Shown: positions 34,006 through 44,348 of the stretch, in pieces
Position numbering within the stretch: position 1 is the first letter of the stretch
Layout: each line of letters starts with the position of its first letter
Assembly (NCBI RefSeq): GCF_007923355.1
Contig: NZ_VOGO01000008.1
Coordinates: 1 to 64,000 of the forward strand
From: Falsiphaeobacter marinintestinus
Lineage (GTDB): Bacteria > Pseudomonadota > Alphaproteobacteria > Rhodobacterales > Rhodobacteraceae
Direction of reading: 5' to 3'
Length of the DNA stretch: 64,000 bases
The notes under the pieces: model-generated
The model's input: only the letters and a program-made list of their open reading frames with translations
What the model was told of the DNA's origin: nothing
The model's database searches: none
Position numbers and translations under genes: made by a program

Positions 34006-34512
34006 ATGGCGTACCGCCCCTCGACCACACGCGGGTTCAAACGTACCGCGACCGTGCTGAGCGATCAGATCCGCAAGACCGGAGAAGAGCGCGGGTTTGC
34101 CGTGTCGCGCCTGCTGACCCATTGGTCTGAAATCGCAGGGCCTGACATTGCGTCAATCGCGCGACCCGTGAACATCAGCTATGGCCGGGGTGGGTTCGGG
34201 GCATCGCTGACCGTCCTGACCACGGGCGCGCAGGCTCCGATGCTTGAGATGCAGAAGGAACAACTGCGCGAACGGGTGAATGCCGTTTATGGCTATAACG
34301 CGATCAGCCGTGTGCGGATCACCCAGACCGCGCCCACTGGGTTTGCCGAAGGGCAGGCCCGCTTCACCCCCGCACCCAAGGCAAAAGCGCCGCCTTTGTC
34401 ACCCCAAATCAAGGCCGAAGCCGCGCAAGTTGCGCATGGTGTAAGCGACGATGATTTTCGCGCGGCCCTTGAACGTCTGGGCCGCAACGTTCTATCCAAA
34501 CAAAAAAGCTGA
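34006..34512 (+). CDS. DUF721 (DciA-like) protein
   Basis: 168 residues. The N-terminal about 95 residues match DUF721, whose DciA members load or regulate the replicative helicase. LLTHWSEIAGPDIASIARPV is the family's characteristic segment. The C-terminal part is Pro/Lys-rich and probably disordered. It is 13 bases before the DsbA-like gene. A DciA role is inferred. Confidence 0.8.
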   Translation: MAYRPSTTRGFKRTATVLSDQIRKTGEERGFAVSRLLTHWSEIAGPDIASIARPVNISYGRGGFGASLTVLTTGAQAPMLEMQKEQLRERVNAVYGYNAISRVRITQTAPTGFAEGQARFTPAPKAKAPPLSPQIKAEAAQVAHGVSDDDFRAALERLGRNVLSKQKS

Positions 34513-34525
34513 GAAAGGGGTACGT

Positions 34526-35194
34526 ATGACCCGTTTGATTACTGCGATTGGCGCCGTGGCGCTGCTGGCCTTGGGCGGTTTCCTGTTTATGTCACCGCGT
34601 GGCGGCGACCTGCCCGTCAACCCGCTGGTCGGGGCGGCAAATGCCCAGGACGCCGCAGACGTCGATATCTCGACCGTGCAAGAGATGGTATTGGGCGACG
34701 AAAACGCGCCGATCACCATGATCGAATACGCGTCCTATACCTGCCCGCATTGCGCCAGCTTCCATGAGGGCACATTCAAGCAGCTCAAGACGGATTACAT
34801 CGACACCGGCAAGGTCAAGTTCGTGTACCGCGAGGTTTACTTTGATCGTTACGGCCTGTGGGCGTCGATGATGGCACGATGCGAACCAGCGAAGTTCTTT
34901 GGCATCACCGACCTTGTCTTTCAGGGGCAATCCGAATGGTCCCGCGCAGGCGGCCCGGTGGAAATCGTAGGGGAACTGCGCAAGATTGGCCGGCTGGCCG
35001 GAATTTCGGAAGACAAGCTTGATGCCTGTCTGAAAGATGCCGAAGCTGCCCAGACGCTGGTGGCGTGGTATCAACACAATGTCGATGAAGACGGGATCAC
35101 CAGTACGCCCAGCTTTATCATCGATGGCAAAATGGTCGAAAACCAGCCCTATGCAGATCTGAAAAAGATCCTTGATGACAAGCTGGGTGGCTGA
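34526..35194 (+). CDS. DsbA-family periplasmic thiol oxidoreductase
   Basis: 222 residues. Signal peptide/anchor at 3-24, then a thioredoxin fold with active site CPHC (SYTCPHCASFHEG) and cis-Pro region STPSFIIDG. It oxidises or isomerises disulfides in exported proteins. The ATG at 34526 lies behind AAAGGGG. The stop overlaps the next start (TGATG). Confidence 0.9.
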   Translation: MTRLITAIGAVALLALGGFLFMSPRGGDLPVNPLVGAANAQDAADVDISTVQEMVLGDENAPITMIEYASYTCPHCASFHEGTFKQLKTDYIDTGKVKFVYREVYFDRYGLWASMMARCEPAKFFGITDLVFQGQSEWSRAGGPVEIVGELRKIGRLAGISEDKLDACLKDAEAAQTLVAWYQHNVDEDGITSTPSFIIDGKMVENQPYADLKKILDDKLGG

Positions 35195-36318
35195 TGTCCG
35201 CACCTCTTGAAGGGCTGAAAGTCGTCGAACTGGCGCGTATTCTGGCCGGTCCCTGGACCGGTCAGACTCTGTCGGACCTTGGCGCAACAGTCACCAAGGT
35301 GGAATCGCCGAAAGGCGACGACACCCGCGCATGGGGCCCGCCCTTTGTGACACGGGACGACGACGTGTCGGCGTCCTATTTCCATTCGGCCAATCGGGGC
35401 AAGGCGTCAGTGACCGTCGATTTCTCGACCGCCGAAGGCCAGCAGACGATCCGCGATCTTGTGGCCGATGCCGATGTGATGATCGAAAACTTCAAAGTTG
35501 GTGGGCTGGCCAAATACGGGCTGGACTATGACAGCCTGAAGAAACTGAACCCGCGTCTGATCTATTGTTCGATCACCGGGTTCGGTCAGACCGGCCCCTA
35601 TTCGCATCGCGCGGGGTATGATTTCATCATCCAGGGCATGTCCGGGTTGATGTCGATCACCGGCGAGCCCGGCGGCCAGCCGCAGAAATCCGGCGTGGCG
35701 ATCACTGATATCTTCACCGGCATCTATGCCGTGTCGGCAATCCTGTCGGCCCTGCACCAGCGCGGCCAGACGGGCCGCGGCCAGCATATCGACATGGCGT
35801 TGCTGGACGTGGCCGTTGCGGTCACAGCCAATCAGGCGATGAATTATCTGACCACGGGCACGGCACCGGGTCAGATGGGCAACGCGCACATGAACCTGAC
35901 GCCGTATCAGGTGTTTGATTGTGCTGATGGTCACATCATCATCGCGACAGGCAACGACCCGCAATACCAGCGCCTTTGCCGGTTGCTGGGTCTGGAAGAC
36001 ATGGCCGAAGCGCCCGAATTCCTGCACAACAAGGATCGTCTTGCCAATCGCCGCGTCATGATCGCGCGGCTGAACGGGGCGACCGCGCAGTGGAGCAAGT
36101 CAGACCTTCTGTCAGCCTGCGAGGCAAAAGGCGTGCCCGCCGGTCCGATCAACACGCTGGACGAGGTATTCGCTGACCCGCACGTCGTGGCCCGCGAGAT
36201 GCAGATTGAGCTGGATGGTGTGCCGGGTGTGCGCTCGCCGTTCCGCTTTTCGGATGCCGAACTGGCCTTGCACCGGCCCAGCCCGAAACTGGGCGAGGAT
36301 AACGCGCCCGAAACCTGA
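35194..36318 (+). CDS. CaiB/BaiF family III CoA-transferase
   Basis: 374 residues. Family III transferases move CoA between acyl groups through an Asp. LKVVELARILAGPWTGQTL at the start and QRGQTGRGQHIDMALLDVAV carrying the likely catalytic Asp are typical, as is GLDYDSLKKLNPRLIYCSI. Substrate unknown. It is coupled to the DsbA-like gene and 10 bases from the SnoaL-like gene. Confidence 0.9.
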   Translation: MSAPLEGLKVVELARILAGPWTGQTLSDLGATVTKVESPKGDDTRAWGPPFVTRDDDVSASYFHSANRGKASVTVDFSTAEGQQTIRDLVADADVMIENFKVGGLAKYGLDYDSLKKLNPRLIYCSITGFGQTGPYSHRAGYDFIIQGMSGLMSITGEPGGQPQKSGVAITDIFTGIYAVSAILSALHQRGQTGRGQHIDMALLDVAVAVTANQAMNYLTTGTAPGQMGNAHMNLTPYQVFDCADGHIIIATGNDPQYQRLCRLLGLEDMAEAPEFLHNKDRLANRRVMIARLNGATAQWSKSDLLSACEAKGVPAGPINTLDEVFADPHVVAREMQIELDGVPGVRSPFRFSDAELALHRPSPKLGEDNAPET

Positions 36319-36328
36319 CAGGAAGAAT

Positions 36329-37087
36329 ATGGCGTCCAAGAAAGACCTGTTGCAAAGGCTGTTGAAGGGCATCGAAACCGGGGATGCTGATGCGGCTGCC
36401 GTGGTTAATGAAGAACGCTACATCCAACACAATCCGCAGACCCGCGAAGGCGGTCCCGGGCTTGCCGAACTTTTTGCGCGTTTGTCCAAAACCTCACCCA
36501 AAGTCACGTTTTGCCGGGTGTTCGAAGATGGCGATTTTGCCTTTGCCCACAACGAATACGATTTTTCCGGCCTCAGGGCGGCGTTCGAAGTGTTTCGCTT
36601 TGAAGATGACCTTGCGGTCGAACATTGGGACAACATCCAGCGTTTAGAGGGGCCGAACCCGTCGGGGCGCGGGATGATGGACGGCGCGACCGAGATTCTG
36701 GATCATGACAAGACGGAACAGAACCGGGCATTGGTGCGCGCGTTTGTGACCGAGGTTCTGATCGGGCGTCGGTTTGAACTGCTGCCCAAATACGTCGATG
36801 ACCGTCTGATTCAACATGATCCGACCCTCGTGGACGGTCGGCAGGCCTGGCATGATGCGCTGGGCGCCACTGGTGAAAACGGAGTCAGGATCAGCTATGA
36901 TCGCCTGCATCGGGTTTTGGCCGAAGGAAACTTTGTTCTGAGCATTTGCGAAGGCGCGCGTGACGGCGTGCACTCCAGTTTTTATGACCTTTTGCGCGTC
37001 AGTGATAACCGGATTGCAGAACATTGGAACACTGTCGAAGCGATCCCGCCGCGGTCTGAGTGGAAAAACGATAACGGCAAGTTCTGA
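36329..37087 (+). CDS. Tandem SnoaL/NTF2-like domain protein
   Basis: 252 residues. Two copies of an NTF2-like fold, each with an ERYIQHNP- or DRLIQHDP-type motif and an EHWDNIQ- or EHWNTVE-type end. Such predicted SnoaL-like hydrolases or dehydratases have diverse functions. GGAAG precedes the ATG at 36329. It is last of the rightward DUF721 operon. Confidence 0.82.
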   Translation: MASKKDLLQRLLKGIETGDADAAAVVNEERYIQHNPQTREGGPGLAELFARLSKTSPKVTFCRVFEDGDFAFAHNEYDFSGLRAAFEVFRFEDDLAVEHWDNIQRLEGPNPSGRGMMDGATEILDHDKTEQNRALVRAFVTEVLIGRRFELLPKYVDDRLIQHDPTLVDGRQAWHDALGATGENGVRISYDRLHRVLAEGNFVLSICEGARDGVHSSFYDLLRVSDNRIAEHWNTVEAIPPRSEWKNDNGKF

Positions 37088-37122
37088 CCCGCCCGCCCAA
37101 AAAAGCAGAGCCGTCACATGGA

Positions 37123-38121
37123 CTAGAGCGGAGGTGCGGCGGCTTTCAGCAAGGCGCCAAATTGGTCGGCCTCATGAACAGTTAACCGCACGGGCAGAGT
37201 GATCACCTTCATCCGGAAAGCGGCGGGCAGACGCACAGCGTCTTTTTCCGTGGTGACCAATTGTGCGCCTAAAGCTTTTGCCTCGGCCTCTAACCGCGCC
37301 ATCAGGGCGGGTGTCAGCGGTTGATGATCGTCCAAGGGTTCAGCCCGTTTCAGGTCCGCGCCCAGATTGCGCAGCGTGGCAAAAAACTTGTTCGGGTTGC
37401 CAATCCCGGCAAAAGCCAGAACCGGAGTACCGGACCAGTCCATGCCGGTTTGTAGGGGTGTCAGGCGCGCAGTCACATGGGGAACCGTCAGATTGGTGCC
37501 CCAAATCGTACGAAACGTCTCTTGCGCGGGATCCTCACCGATTGAGAGCACAAGGTCGGCGCGCTTCAGCCCGACCTCAACAGGTTCGCGCAGCGGACCC
37601 GCCGGGATGCACAGCCCATTGCCAAAACCCTGCGCCGCATCGACCACGATGACTGACAGATCCTTTTTCACCGATGGGTTCTGGAACCCGTCATCCAGCA
37701 CGATCACGGTGGCCCCGGCCCGGGCGGCGGCCAGCGCGCCAGCGGCCCGATCCTTGGCGACCCACACTTCGGCGAAAGCGGCCAGCAACAACGGTTCGTC
37801 CCCGACCTGCGCCGCATTGTGCGATGCGGGCAAAACCTGCACCGGACCTTCCAGTGATCCGCCATATCCGCGCGTCACCACGTGTGGATCGTGCCCGGCA
37901 TTGCGCAGCTGTTCGAGGACCCAGATCACCGTCGGTGTCTTGCCGACGCCACCGGCATTCAGGTTGCCAACGCAGATCACCGGAACACCGGGCGCAATCC
38001 CGTCTTTGCCTGCAACACGGCGCGCCGTTGCTGCGGCATAGATCAGGCCCAAAGGCGACAAAGCGCGCGCGACAAGCCCGGGTCGGTCGGGAGGGGTGTT
38101 CCAAAACTCAGGAGCGCGCAT
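37123..38121 (-). CDS. lpxK: Tetraacyldisaccharide 4'-kinase
   Basis: 332 residues, inner-membrane-associated P-loop kinase of lipid A synthesis that adds the 4' phosphate. [18 protein letters not shown] carries the Walker A, and VVTRGYGG and [10 protein letters not shown] are the family motifs. It overlaps waaA by 14 bases. Confidence 0.95.
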   Translation of the reverse strand: MRAPEFWNTPPDRPGLVARALSPLGLIYAAATARRVAGKDGIAPGVPVICVGNLNAGGVGKTPTVIWVLEQLRNAGHDPHVVTRGYGGSLEGPVQVLPASHNAAQVGDEPLLLAAFAEVWVAKDRAAGALAAARAGATVIVLDDGFQNPSVKKDLSVIVVDAAQGFGNGLCIPAGPLREPVEVGLKRADLVLSIGEDPAQETFRTIWGTNLTVPHVTARLTPLQTGMDWSGTPVLAFAGIGNPNKFFATLRNLGADLKRAEPLDDHQPLTPALMARLEAEAKALGAQLVTTEKDAVRLPAAFRMKVITLPVRLTVHEADQFGALLKAAAPPL

Positions 38122-39331
38122 CGATCAGTTCTTTCTGGTCCAGGTGGTCCTGTATCTTCTCGGTCAACAGATCTATCAGCCCGGCGCTTTCGGTCACCAC
38201 CTGCCAGCCCGCCAGCGCCATCTTGGCCGCTTTTTCGGGCGAAACAAGATCGACCACGCTGGCCGCAAGCCCGGCGCTTGACCGGACAATACGCGCGCCG
38301 CCTTCGGTCGTCAGGCGCATATAGGTATCAAGATGGTTTGGGACATGCGGGCCATACAGGACCGCCGAGCCAAGCGCAGAGGCTTCGAGCGGGTCGTTGC
38401 CGCCTTTGCCGGGGGACAACGATCCGCCCATGAAGGTCAGCGGAGACAGGCGGTACCACAGGCCCAGATGGGCCCGATCGATGATCAAGACCTGCATTTC
38501 AGAAGAAATCGGATCTCCTGGTGCCCATTTGCAAAAACTGAGGCCGGTCTTGTCCAGCAGCGCAGTGACGTTGCCGCAGTTTTGACAATCGGCAGGGGCA
38601 ATCACCAGAAGCAATCGGTACTGAAACCGTAAAGCGTCACGGTGCGCCGAAAGAATGGCGTCAAATTCATCCGGACTGATTTCTGAGGCCAGCCACAAAG
38701 GCCGGCCAGACAGTTTTCCGGTGGCGTCGGCCAACAAAGCTTCGGAACAAGGGGGCGGGTTGGGATCACGGTGGAGCGGAGAATGCACACTGACCTTGCG
38801 TGCCGGAATGCCCAACCGTCGCAATTGACCGGTCGCACCTTGATCATTGACCAGGAGCTCTTCGAAACAGCCAAGGCAGGCGCGGGTAAGATCGGGCATC
38901 CAGCGGGGGCGGGCGGCCAGGTCCGCATCGCCAAGGTCCGCCAGAAACATTCCGACACCAAGATCCGCCGCTGACGTAATCAGATTGGGCATCCAATCTG
39001 CGCCGGTCCACAGGCAAAGATCGGGCTGCCAGTGATCCAGAAATTTGCGCACCACGGCCGGGTGGTCAGATTCTAAAGACACCACCAGATCGCCATGAAC
39101 GCCCGACCGGACGGTTTCGACGCCCGCGCCACAGGTGATCAGCTGATTAAGATCGGGCCGCTGCGCAAAAATGCGGTTGCCGAGATCCTGCAGCGGTCCA
39201 ATCCGCGCCGCGCTGGTCGCGTGGCACCAAAGCAATTGCCCGGGCGGGCGAGGCGTGTCTGTGTCCACGGTCGCCGGTGCGCTGCGCCAGGACAACGCGC
39301 GATAGGCGGCAAGACCGATAGACCGGGGCAC
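38108..39331 (-). CDS. waaA: 3-deoxy-D-manno-octulosonate (Kdo) transferase
   Basis: 407 residues, GT30 family. It attaches Kdo to lipid IVA. The C-terminal donor-binding motif is visible in [20 protein letters not shown], and the N-terminal half has [11 protein letters not shown] and [11 protein letters not shown]. It is between DUF4170 and lpxK in the lipid A operon. Confidence 0.93.
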   Translation of the reverse strand: MPRSIGLAAYRALSWRSAPATVDTDTPRPPGQLLWCHATSAARIGPLQDLGNRIFAQRPDLNQLITCGAGVETVRSGVHGDLVVSLESDHPAVVRKFLDHWQPDLCLWTGADWMPNLITSAADLGVGMFLADLGDADLAARPRWMPDLTRACLGCFEELLVNDQGATGQLRRLGIPARKVSVHSPLHRDPNPPPCSEALLADATGKLSGRPLWLASEISPDEFDAILSAHRDALRFQYRLLLVIAPADCQNCGNVTALLDKTGLSFCKWAPGDPISSEMQVLIIDRAHLGLWYRLSPLTFMGGSLSPGKGGNDPLEASALGSAVLYGPHVPNHLDTYMRLTTEGGARIVRSSAGLAASVVDLVSPEKAAKMALAGWQVVTESAGLIDLLTEKIQDHLDQKELIDARS

Positions 39332-39339
39332 CGTCCGGC

Positions 39340-39582
39340 TTAGCCCAGTTGCTTCGTCGCGGACGCCTCGGCGTCTTCGTCAATAAGACGGTGCAGGTGC
39401 GATATGAAATACCGCATATGGGCGTTGTCGACCGTGCGCTGGGCTTCTGCCTTCCAGGCATCATGTGCAGATTGGTAATCGGGGAACATGCCGACGATAT
39501 GAATGTCATCAAGGTTCTTGAACTCGGTCGAGCTGGGATCAACCAGCTCGCCACCAAAAACAAGGTGAAGCAGTTGGGTCAT
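39340..39582 (-). CDS. DUF4170 protein
   Basis: 80 residues, the full family length, with HLVFGGELVDPSSTEFKNLD near the start. DUF4170 genes commonly sit beside waaA in alphaproteobacteria; the function is unknown. Eight bases separate it from waaA. Confidence 0.88.
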   Translation of the reverse strand: MTQLLHLVFGGELVDPSSTEFKNLDDIHIVGMFPDYQSAHDAWKAEAQRTVDNAHMRYFISHLHRLIDEDAEASATKQLG

Positions 39583-39665
39583 GGCGCCGTCCTTTCCGAA
39601 AAACGGGGGGCATCTGAATTCGCCTGCACCCTACGTCAAATCAATAGGGCGTCAAGGCAGGCCGG

Positions 39666-40472
39666 TCAGGCACTGCGCAGGTCATTGGTGCCGGGCTTCA
39701 GCGCGGCGTAAAGTTGGGCATGTACGTTCGGACTTGCGGCAATCACACCGTCCAGCTGGGGATGCGGGTTGTTGAATATCAGCGTCGACCCGGTGCGGTC
39801 GGTACAGACAGCACCGGCTTCGTTCAGGATCAGGTCACCTGCGGCAATGTCCCATTCCCACGAGGGGCGCAGCGTCAGCATCCCGTCATATCGGCCCTGC
39901 GCGACCAAGGCCATGCGATAGGCCAGCGAGGGGCGATAGGCGCGGCCAAATTCGGGCGCTTCTCCGGACGTCCAGTGATAGGCGGCAAGGTTCGGGCGGG
40001 CCGCCAGAATCTCGGATGAGATCAGATCATCTTTGGGGCGCACCGTGATCGGGTTGCCGTTCAAAAACGCCCCTTGGCCCAACGCGGCACTGTACAGCAG
40101 ATCGCGTTTGGGCAGATAGATCACACCGGCCACGACGCGGCCCTTGTCGGCGATGGCCAATGCATGGGCCCAGGTGTTTGACCCTTCGGCAAAGCTGCGA
40201 GTGCCATCAATCGGGTCGATGATGAACACGCGCTCCTTGCCCAGACGGTCGCTGTTATCCTCGGTTTCTTCGGACAACCAGCCATAGTCGGGGCGGGCCG
40301 CCTTCAGATCTGCTTCCAGCATGTCATTGACGGCCAGATCGGCCTCGGTCACCGGGCCCGCGCCTTCGGGTTTGTCCCAGCGGCGCGCGTCCTTGCCGGA
40401 AAAGCTGGTGGCGATGCGGCCCGCTTCCTGCGCGGCGTCAATAAGAAGGGTCAGGTCGTCAGGCACCAGCAA
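39666..40472 (-). CDS. CysQ/inositol monophosphatase-family phosphatase
   Basis: 268 residues. The metal-binding DPIDGTRSFAEG and EWDIAAGDLIL motifs are intact. It probably hydrolyses 3'-phosphoadenosine 5'-phosphate or an inositol-type phosphate. Its start overlaps the end of pmbA by 14 bases. Confidence 0.9.
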   Translation of the reverse strand: MLVPDDLTLLIDAAQEAGRIATSFSGKDARRWDKPEGAGPVTEADLAVNDMLEADLKAARPDYGWLSEETEDNSDRLGKERVFIIDPIDGTRSFAEGSNTWAHALAIADKGRVVAGVIYLPKRDLLYSAALGQGAFLNGNPITVRPKDDLISSEILAARPNLAAYHWTSGEAPEFGRAYRPSLAYRMALVAQGRYDGMLTLRPSWEWDIAAGDLILNEAGAVCTDRTGSTLIFNNPHPQLDGVIAASPNVHAQLYAALKPGTNDLRSA

Positions 40473-41805
40473 GCATAAGTCCTTCGATCAGGATCGATGG
40501 AACGACGCGTGACAGATGCGTGCGTGCATCATTGGCCGGGATAATCCGGCGCAGCATGTCGCGCAGGTTTCCAGCAATCGTGCATTCGTTCACGGGATAG
40601 GCAATTTCGCCGTTTTCGATCCAGAACCCGGCGGCCCCACGCGAATAATCCCCGGTGTTGGGGTTGATCGTGCTGCCGATCATCGAGGTTACCAACAGCC
40701 CCGTGCCCATGTCGCGGATCAGATCTTCGCGCGACTGGTCGCCTTGAGTCAGGGCCAGGTTCCAGGCGCTGGGCGATGGCGGCGATGACACCCCGCGCGC
40801 GGCGTTCCCGGTCGAGGTCATGCCCAGCTTGCGGGCGCTGGACAGATCCAGTGTCCAACCGGTCAGAACGCCGTTTTCGACGATGGCCCGGCGGCGGGTG
40901 GGCAACCCTTCGGCATCGAACGGGCGCGATCCGCTGATGCGCGGACGATGGGGGTCTTCGATCAGTGAAATGTGGTCAGGCAATACGGCCTTGCCAAGAT
41001 CATCCTTGAGCCACGACGCCCCGCGCGCAATCGCGGCCCCGTTGGCCGCACCGACCAGATGGCCGATCAGCGAAGATGAGATCCGTTCGTCAAACAGCAC
41101 CGGAAACGTCCCGGTTGCCGTGCGGCGCGGGTTCAGACCGGAAATTGCGCGTTCCCCGGCTGTGCGACCGATGTCTTCGGGCGCGCGCAGGTCGGATTGA
41201 TAGGTCCGGCTGTCGCCATCATAATCGCGCTCCATGCCGGTTCCGGTTCCAGCGATGGCCACACAGGACGTTGACCGGCTGGTGCGCCCGTAACCGCCAG
41301 AAAACCCGTTCGTCGCGGCCAGATGCACCAGATGTTCGCCATAAGACGCGCTTGCCGTCTGAACCTGTGAGACACCGTCGACCGCCATGGCCGCCGCCTC
41401 GGCGGCCATGGCATCGGCCTGAAGGGCATCGGGGTGGGGTTCGTCTGCCGGATCGACCATATCCAGCGCGATGCCCTGCCAGTCATTTGTGATCTGATCC
41501 GGGTCAGCCAGTCCGCCATAAGGGTCTTCGGGTGCTTCGCGGGCCATCGCCACGGCGCGTTCGGCCATGGCTGTCAGCGCTGCGGGCCGGACGTCGGACG
41601 TCGACACCAGCGCCTGCTGCTTGCCAATCAGAACGCGCAACCCCAGATCGGTTCCTTCCGAGCGTTCCGCATGTTCCAGCGCCCCGGCCCGTACATCGAT
41701 GGACACCGATGTTCCGCGAATGGCGATGGCGTCAGCCGTTTCAGCGCCAGCCTTGCGGGCGGCGGTCAGCATGGCCTGGCAAAGTTCTTCCGGCGATTGG
41801 GTCAT
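40459..41805 (-). CDS. pmbA: TldD/PmbA-family metalloprotease subunit
   Basis: 448 residues from the ATG at 41805, behind AGGAAACGG; a longer frame to 41865 is less likely. PmbA (TldE) pairs with TldD to form a heterodimeric peptidase that degrades small peptides; PmbA itself lacks the zinc HExxxH motif, as expected. RIGLRVL-like GLRVLIGKQQALVSTSD and SRGAAGFWIENGEIAYPVNE are typical. First gene of the lipid A block. Confidence 0.9.
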   Translation of the reverse strand: MTQSPEELCQAMLTAARKAGAETADAIAIRGTSVSIDVRAGALEHAERSEGTDLGLRVLIGKQQALVSTSDVRPAALTAMAERAVAMAREAPEDPYGGLADPDQITNDWQGIALDMVDPADEPHPDALQADAMAAEAAAMAVDGVSQVQTASASYGEHLVHLAATNGFSGGYGRTSRSTSCVAIAGTGTGMERDYDGDSRTYQSDLRAPEDIGRTAGERAISGLNPRRTATGTFPVLFDERISSSLIGHLVGAANGAAIARGASWLKDDLGKAVLPDHISLIEDPHRPRISGSRPFDAEGLPTRRRAIVENGVLTGWTLDLSSARKLGMTSTGNAARGVSSPPSPSAWNLALTQGDQSREDLIRDMGTGLLVTSMIGSTINPNTGDYSRGAAGFWIENGEIAYPVNECTIAGNLRDMLRRIIPANDARTHLSRVVPSILIEGLMLAGA

Positions 41806-42089
41806 TCGGTTCCGTTTCCTGCAGGTATCGCGATTGGACCTAGCGGCGCAAACCGCGTGCTGCAAGGGTCAGACGGAAAAAGAGGCTTGTCTGGTGCTGG
41901 CAGCATACCGGATGTTCTGGCGCATCGGGTCAGATCTGGTGTGTTTGCGGCGGCTGACCGAAAGACCGCCCGATCAGCAATCTGCGGCGATGTTGCCAAT
42001 TTGAATGTCCGTTTGAATCCGCCGGGACAAAGCCATTATTCGCACAAAAGAGTGATCCGGTTTTCAGAGCGAAAAAGACAGCTTGTGGT
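41806..42089. other. Intergenic stretch between divergent genes
   Basis: 284 bases with no recognisable gene. It must hold the promoters of pmbA (leftward) and the 42090 gene (rightward). Confidence 0.5.
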
Positions 42090-42533
42090 ATGGTTGGCTG
42101 GATGAAAACGCCTAATCCAAAGCCCTTTCTTTTCCTGATGATCGCACTTGTTGCCTTGTCCGTACGTGCGACGGCTGACACGTCAGACAGTTGCGAAAAT
42201 ATTTCCGCGCTCGAATCCTATACCGTGGTTGGGGTCGCGCCTGAGGGCTCTGAATGCAGTGCATTTCTAGGCCAGTCAGGCAAAACCGGCGTTTCCTGCA
42301 GTTGGGCGTTCCCTTACCGTGACGAAGCTGCAGAACACTTGGCCAGTGAATTATGGTCCACACTGCAGAAATGTCGCCCCGGTGCGCAACTTTCATCCGA
42401 TTTGCCAGTTAACCACCCGGACAGCTATCACTTGCGGACATGGGCGGTTGAAGACGCAGTTTACCGGGTATCGCAAAAGGACAAGGCGGGCCAACAACGG
42501 ACGCTGGTTTTTCTTCGCGTTGAGACACCCTGA
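42090..42533 (+). CDS. Putative exported protein
   Basis: 147 residues (135 if started at the ATG at 42102). Hydrophobic N-terminal signal (FLFLMIALVALSVRATA) and four cysteines in the mature part (SCENI, SECSAF, VSCSWAF, KCRPG), suggesting disulfides and a periplasmic location. No family recognised. Confidence 0.65.
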   Translation: MVGWMKTPNPKPFLFLMIALVALSVRATADTSDSCENISALESYTVVGVAPEGSECSAFLGQSGKTGVSCSWAFPYRDEAAEHLASELWSTLQKCRPGAQLSSDLPVNHPDSYHLRTWAVEDAVYRVSQKDKAGQQRTLVFLRVETP

Positions 42534-42627
42534 TTGCGTCATGATCGCTGCGCCTGAACTTGTGGCCCGCACCGGGTTTTTAGTCGTCAATCCGGGGGGC
42601 GCGGGTGCGCGTGTTGAAGGGAATACA

Positions 42628-42659
42628 TTGTAAGGGCGCCACATGTGGCGCCCTTACAA
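42628..42659. terminator. 32 bp perfect palindrome, two-way terminator
   Basis: TTGTAAGGGCGCCACA followed at once by its exact complement, between two convergent genes. The stem is fully paired, with a T/A-rich base on both sides. Confidence 0.8.
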
Positions 42660-42679
42660 GTTTCAAATGGTGACGGTTG

Positions 42680-44218
42680 TCACTTTAGCCGTTGGCCGTT
42701 GGCAAAGATCTGGCCTTTGTCGTTCATCTCGATGGTTGAAAGCAGTGTGTCTTCGCCTTCGCCGGGCACAGCCATCATGCCCATCATCATCCGCGCGCCC
42801 ATGGCGTCCTGCTCTTGCAGCATGCCCATCTTGATCAGATTGTCGATCAGCCCGTTGGCACCGATCAGCTTGAGATTGGCATTGCCCACGGGAACCGGCA
42901 TGCCGCCATTGGCTTCGGCCATGGAGTTATCAAAGAGGAAATCACCGGTTCCGGTCAGTTCCGCTCCGGCAACTGACACCAACAGGTCCTTGATCATTAC
43001 CGAATTCAACTCACCCGGCTTGGTGCCTGATGCCTCAGCCGTGGCCATTGCGACGGTATCGAACATGTCGAAGAACAGCTTGCCCGTTCCGGTCAGATTC
43101 AGAACGATGTTGGCCGGATCATGCGGCAGCACACCGGCCGGATCAAGCATACCCCAAAGCTGATCCGCGATGGCGAAATCGCCCAGCTTGAGCTTCAGCG
43201 CAAAGGGTTGTTCGGTGTCGGATTTGCTGACCGGCAAGTCCATGAGATATCCGATCTCGGCCATCTGCATGGTCACCGGGAAGGGAATGTCTTTGGTCTG
43301 AACAGTGATTGTCGATCCGGTCTGGGCCGTGTCGATTAAAAGCTTGTCGGCATTCATGACGATGCCGATGGTGCCCCCGCTTGAGCTGCTTTGCATCGCA
43401 AAATCGCCCTCTGGACCACTGCCTGCAACGTTACCCATCCCGGATGCATACCCAAAGGTCATGTCGGCCTTCATGCCGTCCCGCAGCATTGCAGCCAGAT
43501 CCCCTGGGGCTGTGACTTCGGGCAGTGTGCCGCTGCCGTCAAATGTCAGGCCATTTAGTGTACCTTCAAAGCGGGCGGTCTCGGCGCCTTCGCCACCATC
43601 CGGCGCGTCGACCGCAAGCAGATATGACATCGCGTCGGCGGTCATTTGCTGCGTATACTCGCGCATGGCGGACTTAACGATCCGGGTCTGGCCCTGCACG
43701 TTGGTCATGTTGAACGACATTTCGACTGCTTCTGGCGCGTCCGGGGCGCCATCGACCGTCAGATCGTCGATCGCGAATCCGATTGCTTCGGCGTTGGTGT
43801 CAAATGTCAGATCCTCGACCGTTCCACTGGCCAGAATGTCGGTGCCGGTCAGCGTGTACCGCATCTGGCCCGACCCCGATCCGCCGTCTTCGGTCGGCAT
43901 GGTGAAGCTGATCGGAATTTCACTTGGCAGTGCAACGCTTACCGTTCCGTCGCCGTTTTCCGTCATCGTGATCTGCGAAATATCAAGCCGACCACTGCCG
44001 CCCTGAGCGGTCGCGATATCCATCGACATAACGACGTCTGACACGGTCAGGACATTGCCCGCCATCGATTCGGAGGCCGAAAGCTGATAGCCTGAGCTGG
44101 TCAAATACGCTTTCATTTCGCCCCATACCTCTTGGGCGGTGACGTCGGCCTGGGCCGAATTTGCAGCAATAAATGCAACGAAAGCGGCGGTTACGCCGCG
44201 CGCAATGTGAAAAGACAT
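42680..44218 (-). CDS. DUF2125 family exported protein
   Basis: 512 residues from the ATG at 44218, behind GGAAGGA. Signal peptide (VTAAFVAFIAANSAQA) then a long beta-rich, Gly/Asp/Thr-rich body, as in DUF2125 periplasmic or outer-membrane-associated proteins of Rhodobacterales. Function unknown. Confidence 0.78.
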   Translation of the reverse strand: MSFHIARGVTAAFVAFIAANSAQADVTAQEVWGEMKAYLTSSGYQLSASESMAGNVLTVSDVVMSMDIATAQGGSGRLDISQITMTENGDGTVSVALPSEIPISFTMPTEDGGSGSGQMRYTLTGTDILASGTVEDLTFDTNAEAIGFAIDDLTVDGAPDAPEAVEMSFNMTNVQGQTRIVKSAMREYTQQMTADAMSYLLAVDAPDGGEGAETARFEGTLNGLTFDGSGTLPEVTAPGDLAAMLRDGMKADMTFGYASGMGNVAGSGPEGDFAMQSSSSGGTIGIVMNADKLLIDTAQTGSTITVQTKDIPFPVTMQMAEIGYLMDLPVSKSDTEQPFALKLKLGDFAIADQLWGMLDPAGVLPHDPANIVLNLTGTGKLFFDMFDTVAMATAEASGTKPGELNSVMIKDLLVSVAGAELTGTGDFLFDNSMAEANGGMPVPVGNANLKLIGANGLIDNLIKMGMLQEQDAMGARMMMGMMAVPGEGEDTLLSTIEMNDKGQIFANGQRLK

Positions 44219-44348
44219 TTCGTGAATCCTTCCCTTAATGGTTGCGCGCATGGTCGGACGTGGGTGCGGGGCCGTCAAGGCCAAAGGCTGGACCCGCCTT
44301 CAAGTGCAGGTTACCAATCGCGCAGACGCGGCATAGGAGAGAGCGATC

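Noticed and set aside
41434-42105. 223-codon plus-strand frame at the pmbA start
   Set aside because: Antisense to pmbA; composition of a shadow frame, no site.
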